Source of the DNA: Geobacter sp. UBA6802
GTDB lineage: Bacteria; Desulfobacterota; Desulfuromonadia; Geobacterales; Pseudopelobacteraceae
Direction: 5' to 3'
Length of the DNA stretch: 34,347 bases
Assembly (NCBI GenBank): GCA_002452325.1
Contig: DKFG01000030.1
Span: 6,142 to 40,488 of the forward strand
Of the stretch, positions 34,068 through 34,347 are shown piece by piece (the first letter of the stretch is position 1; each line of letters starts with the position of its first letter). The notes under the pieces are model-generated. The model made no database searches and was not told the origin of the DNA. It saw only the letters and a list, made by a program, of their open reading frames with translations. Both the position numbers and the translations under genes were made by a program.

Positions 34068-34106
34068 CTATCTTGCAATCTCTTCCCTACTTATTGATCG
34101 AAAAAA
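34068..34106 (-). pseudogene. degenerate C-terminal tail, copy 3
   Basis: A minus-strand frame reading FFRSISREEIAR and stopping at 34068-34070. It lies between the partial gene and the second mntA and resembles the end of the copy at 33362. Very short; an assignment by similarity of 5-6 residues only. Confidence 0.25.
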
Positions 34107-34145
34107 CAGCGAAATATGAACCGTCCTGACAAATGTGCAGCAGAT

Positions 34146-34346
34146 TTATCCTAAGTCCGACAGACTCCTGGGCCGAACAACTGATTCAACAATAGAAACG
34201 GCATGTTGAGCATCATCCGCATCCGGCTCACCTTGAGGCAACAGCCCCGCTTCAGCCGGACATCTCCCGCGATAGATACTGTCAATAAAAGCGATAGCAT
34301 CCTCCGTCAGATCATAATGGGTCCTGTAAATAATTTTGTGTAAATG
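34146..34346 (-). CDS. unknown protein, C-terminal part (cut by window edge)
   Basis: A frame open from the right edge to a TAA at 34146-34148 gives 66 residues. It has acidic helical stretches (DLTEDAIAFIDSIYRG, then EPDADDAQHAVSIVES) and ends RPRSLSDLG. The codon use looks like real coding sequence. No family is recognised, and the gene starts outside the window. Confidence 0.5.
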   Translation of the reverse strand, partial: HLHKIIYRTHYDLTEDAIAFIDSIYRGRCPAEAGLLPQGEPDADDAQHAVSIVESVVRPRSLSDLG

Positions 34347-34347
34347 G

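Overview
The window opens with the 3' end of a flagellin gene on the plus strand. A strong terminator follows, then a short flagellar regulatory set (an unknown protein, FlbT, FlaF; about 0.2-1.6 kb). From 1.6 kb to the right edge every gene I can support lies on the minus strand. About 31 kb of this is dense polysaccharide and glycoprotein modification machinery, ending in two small toxin-antitoxin modules. The position beside flagellin, the TPR-containing glycosyltransferases and the many methyltransferases suggest a flagellin glycosylation island, although an O-antigen or capsule locus that happens to sit beside flagellin cannot be excluded. The organism is Gram-negative with mid-range GC. 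FlbT/FlaF are classically alphaproteobacterial, but the general style also fits Desulfuromonadota (Geobacter-like). I cannot decide the lineage from sequence alone.

Layout in minus-strand transcription order (right to left). 34.3-32.5 kb: a partial unknown gene, an MntA-type nucleotidyltransferase with a frameshifted HepT, then an intact MntA with a HepT whose catalytic His is Asp. 32.4-24.5 kb: a GC-rich, tightly packed operon with a possible 25-codon leader ORF, a GT4 protein with an unknown C-terminal domain, a fused asparagine synthetase/FkbM methyltransferase/second methyltransferase, a zinc-domain methyltransferase and a radical SAM protein. 24.4-24.3 kb: a perfect 13-bp hairpin and a candidate promoter. 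24.3-13.9 kb: an AT-richer stretch with a WbsX-GT2-methyltransferase fusion, a methyltransferase and the front of a 2340-residue protein (GT1, GT4, methyltransferase, three GT2 domains and TPR). 13.8-1.6 kb: a radical SAM-TPR protein, the broken tail of an unrelated ATP-binding regulator, a GT2, UDP-galactopyranose mutase, glycerol-3-phosphate dehydrogenase, a LicC-like nucleotidyltransferase, a CDP-glycerol glycerophosphotransferase-like protein, a TPR protein and a 1250-residue GT2-GT2-TPR-GT2-TPR protein that converges on flaF.

Working model (inference): the GT2/GT4 enzymes build a glycan that includes galactofuranose (Glf plus a neighbouring GT2). GpsA, the nucleotidyltransferase and the TagB/F-like transferase would then add a phosphodiester-linked group, most simply glycerol phosphate. 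The methyltransferases, the amidotransferase and the radical SAM enzymes would decorate it further. The TPR segments may dock the enzymes on flagellin. FlaF and FlbT would couple flagellin export to its expression. The most notable points are the phospho-decoration cassette, the giant fused enzymes (one with relic ribosome-binding sites at its internal junctions), the radical SAM enzymes inside a glycosylation island, and the decaying toxin-antitoxin region.
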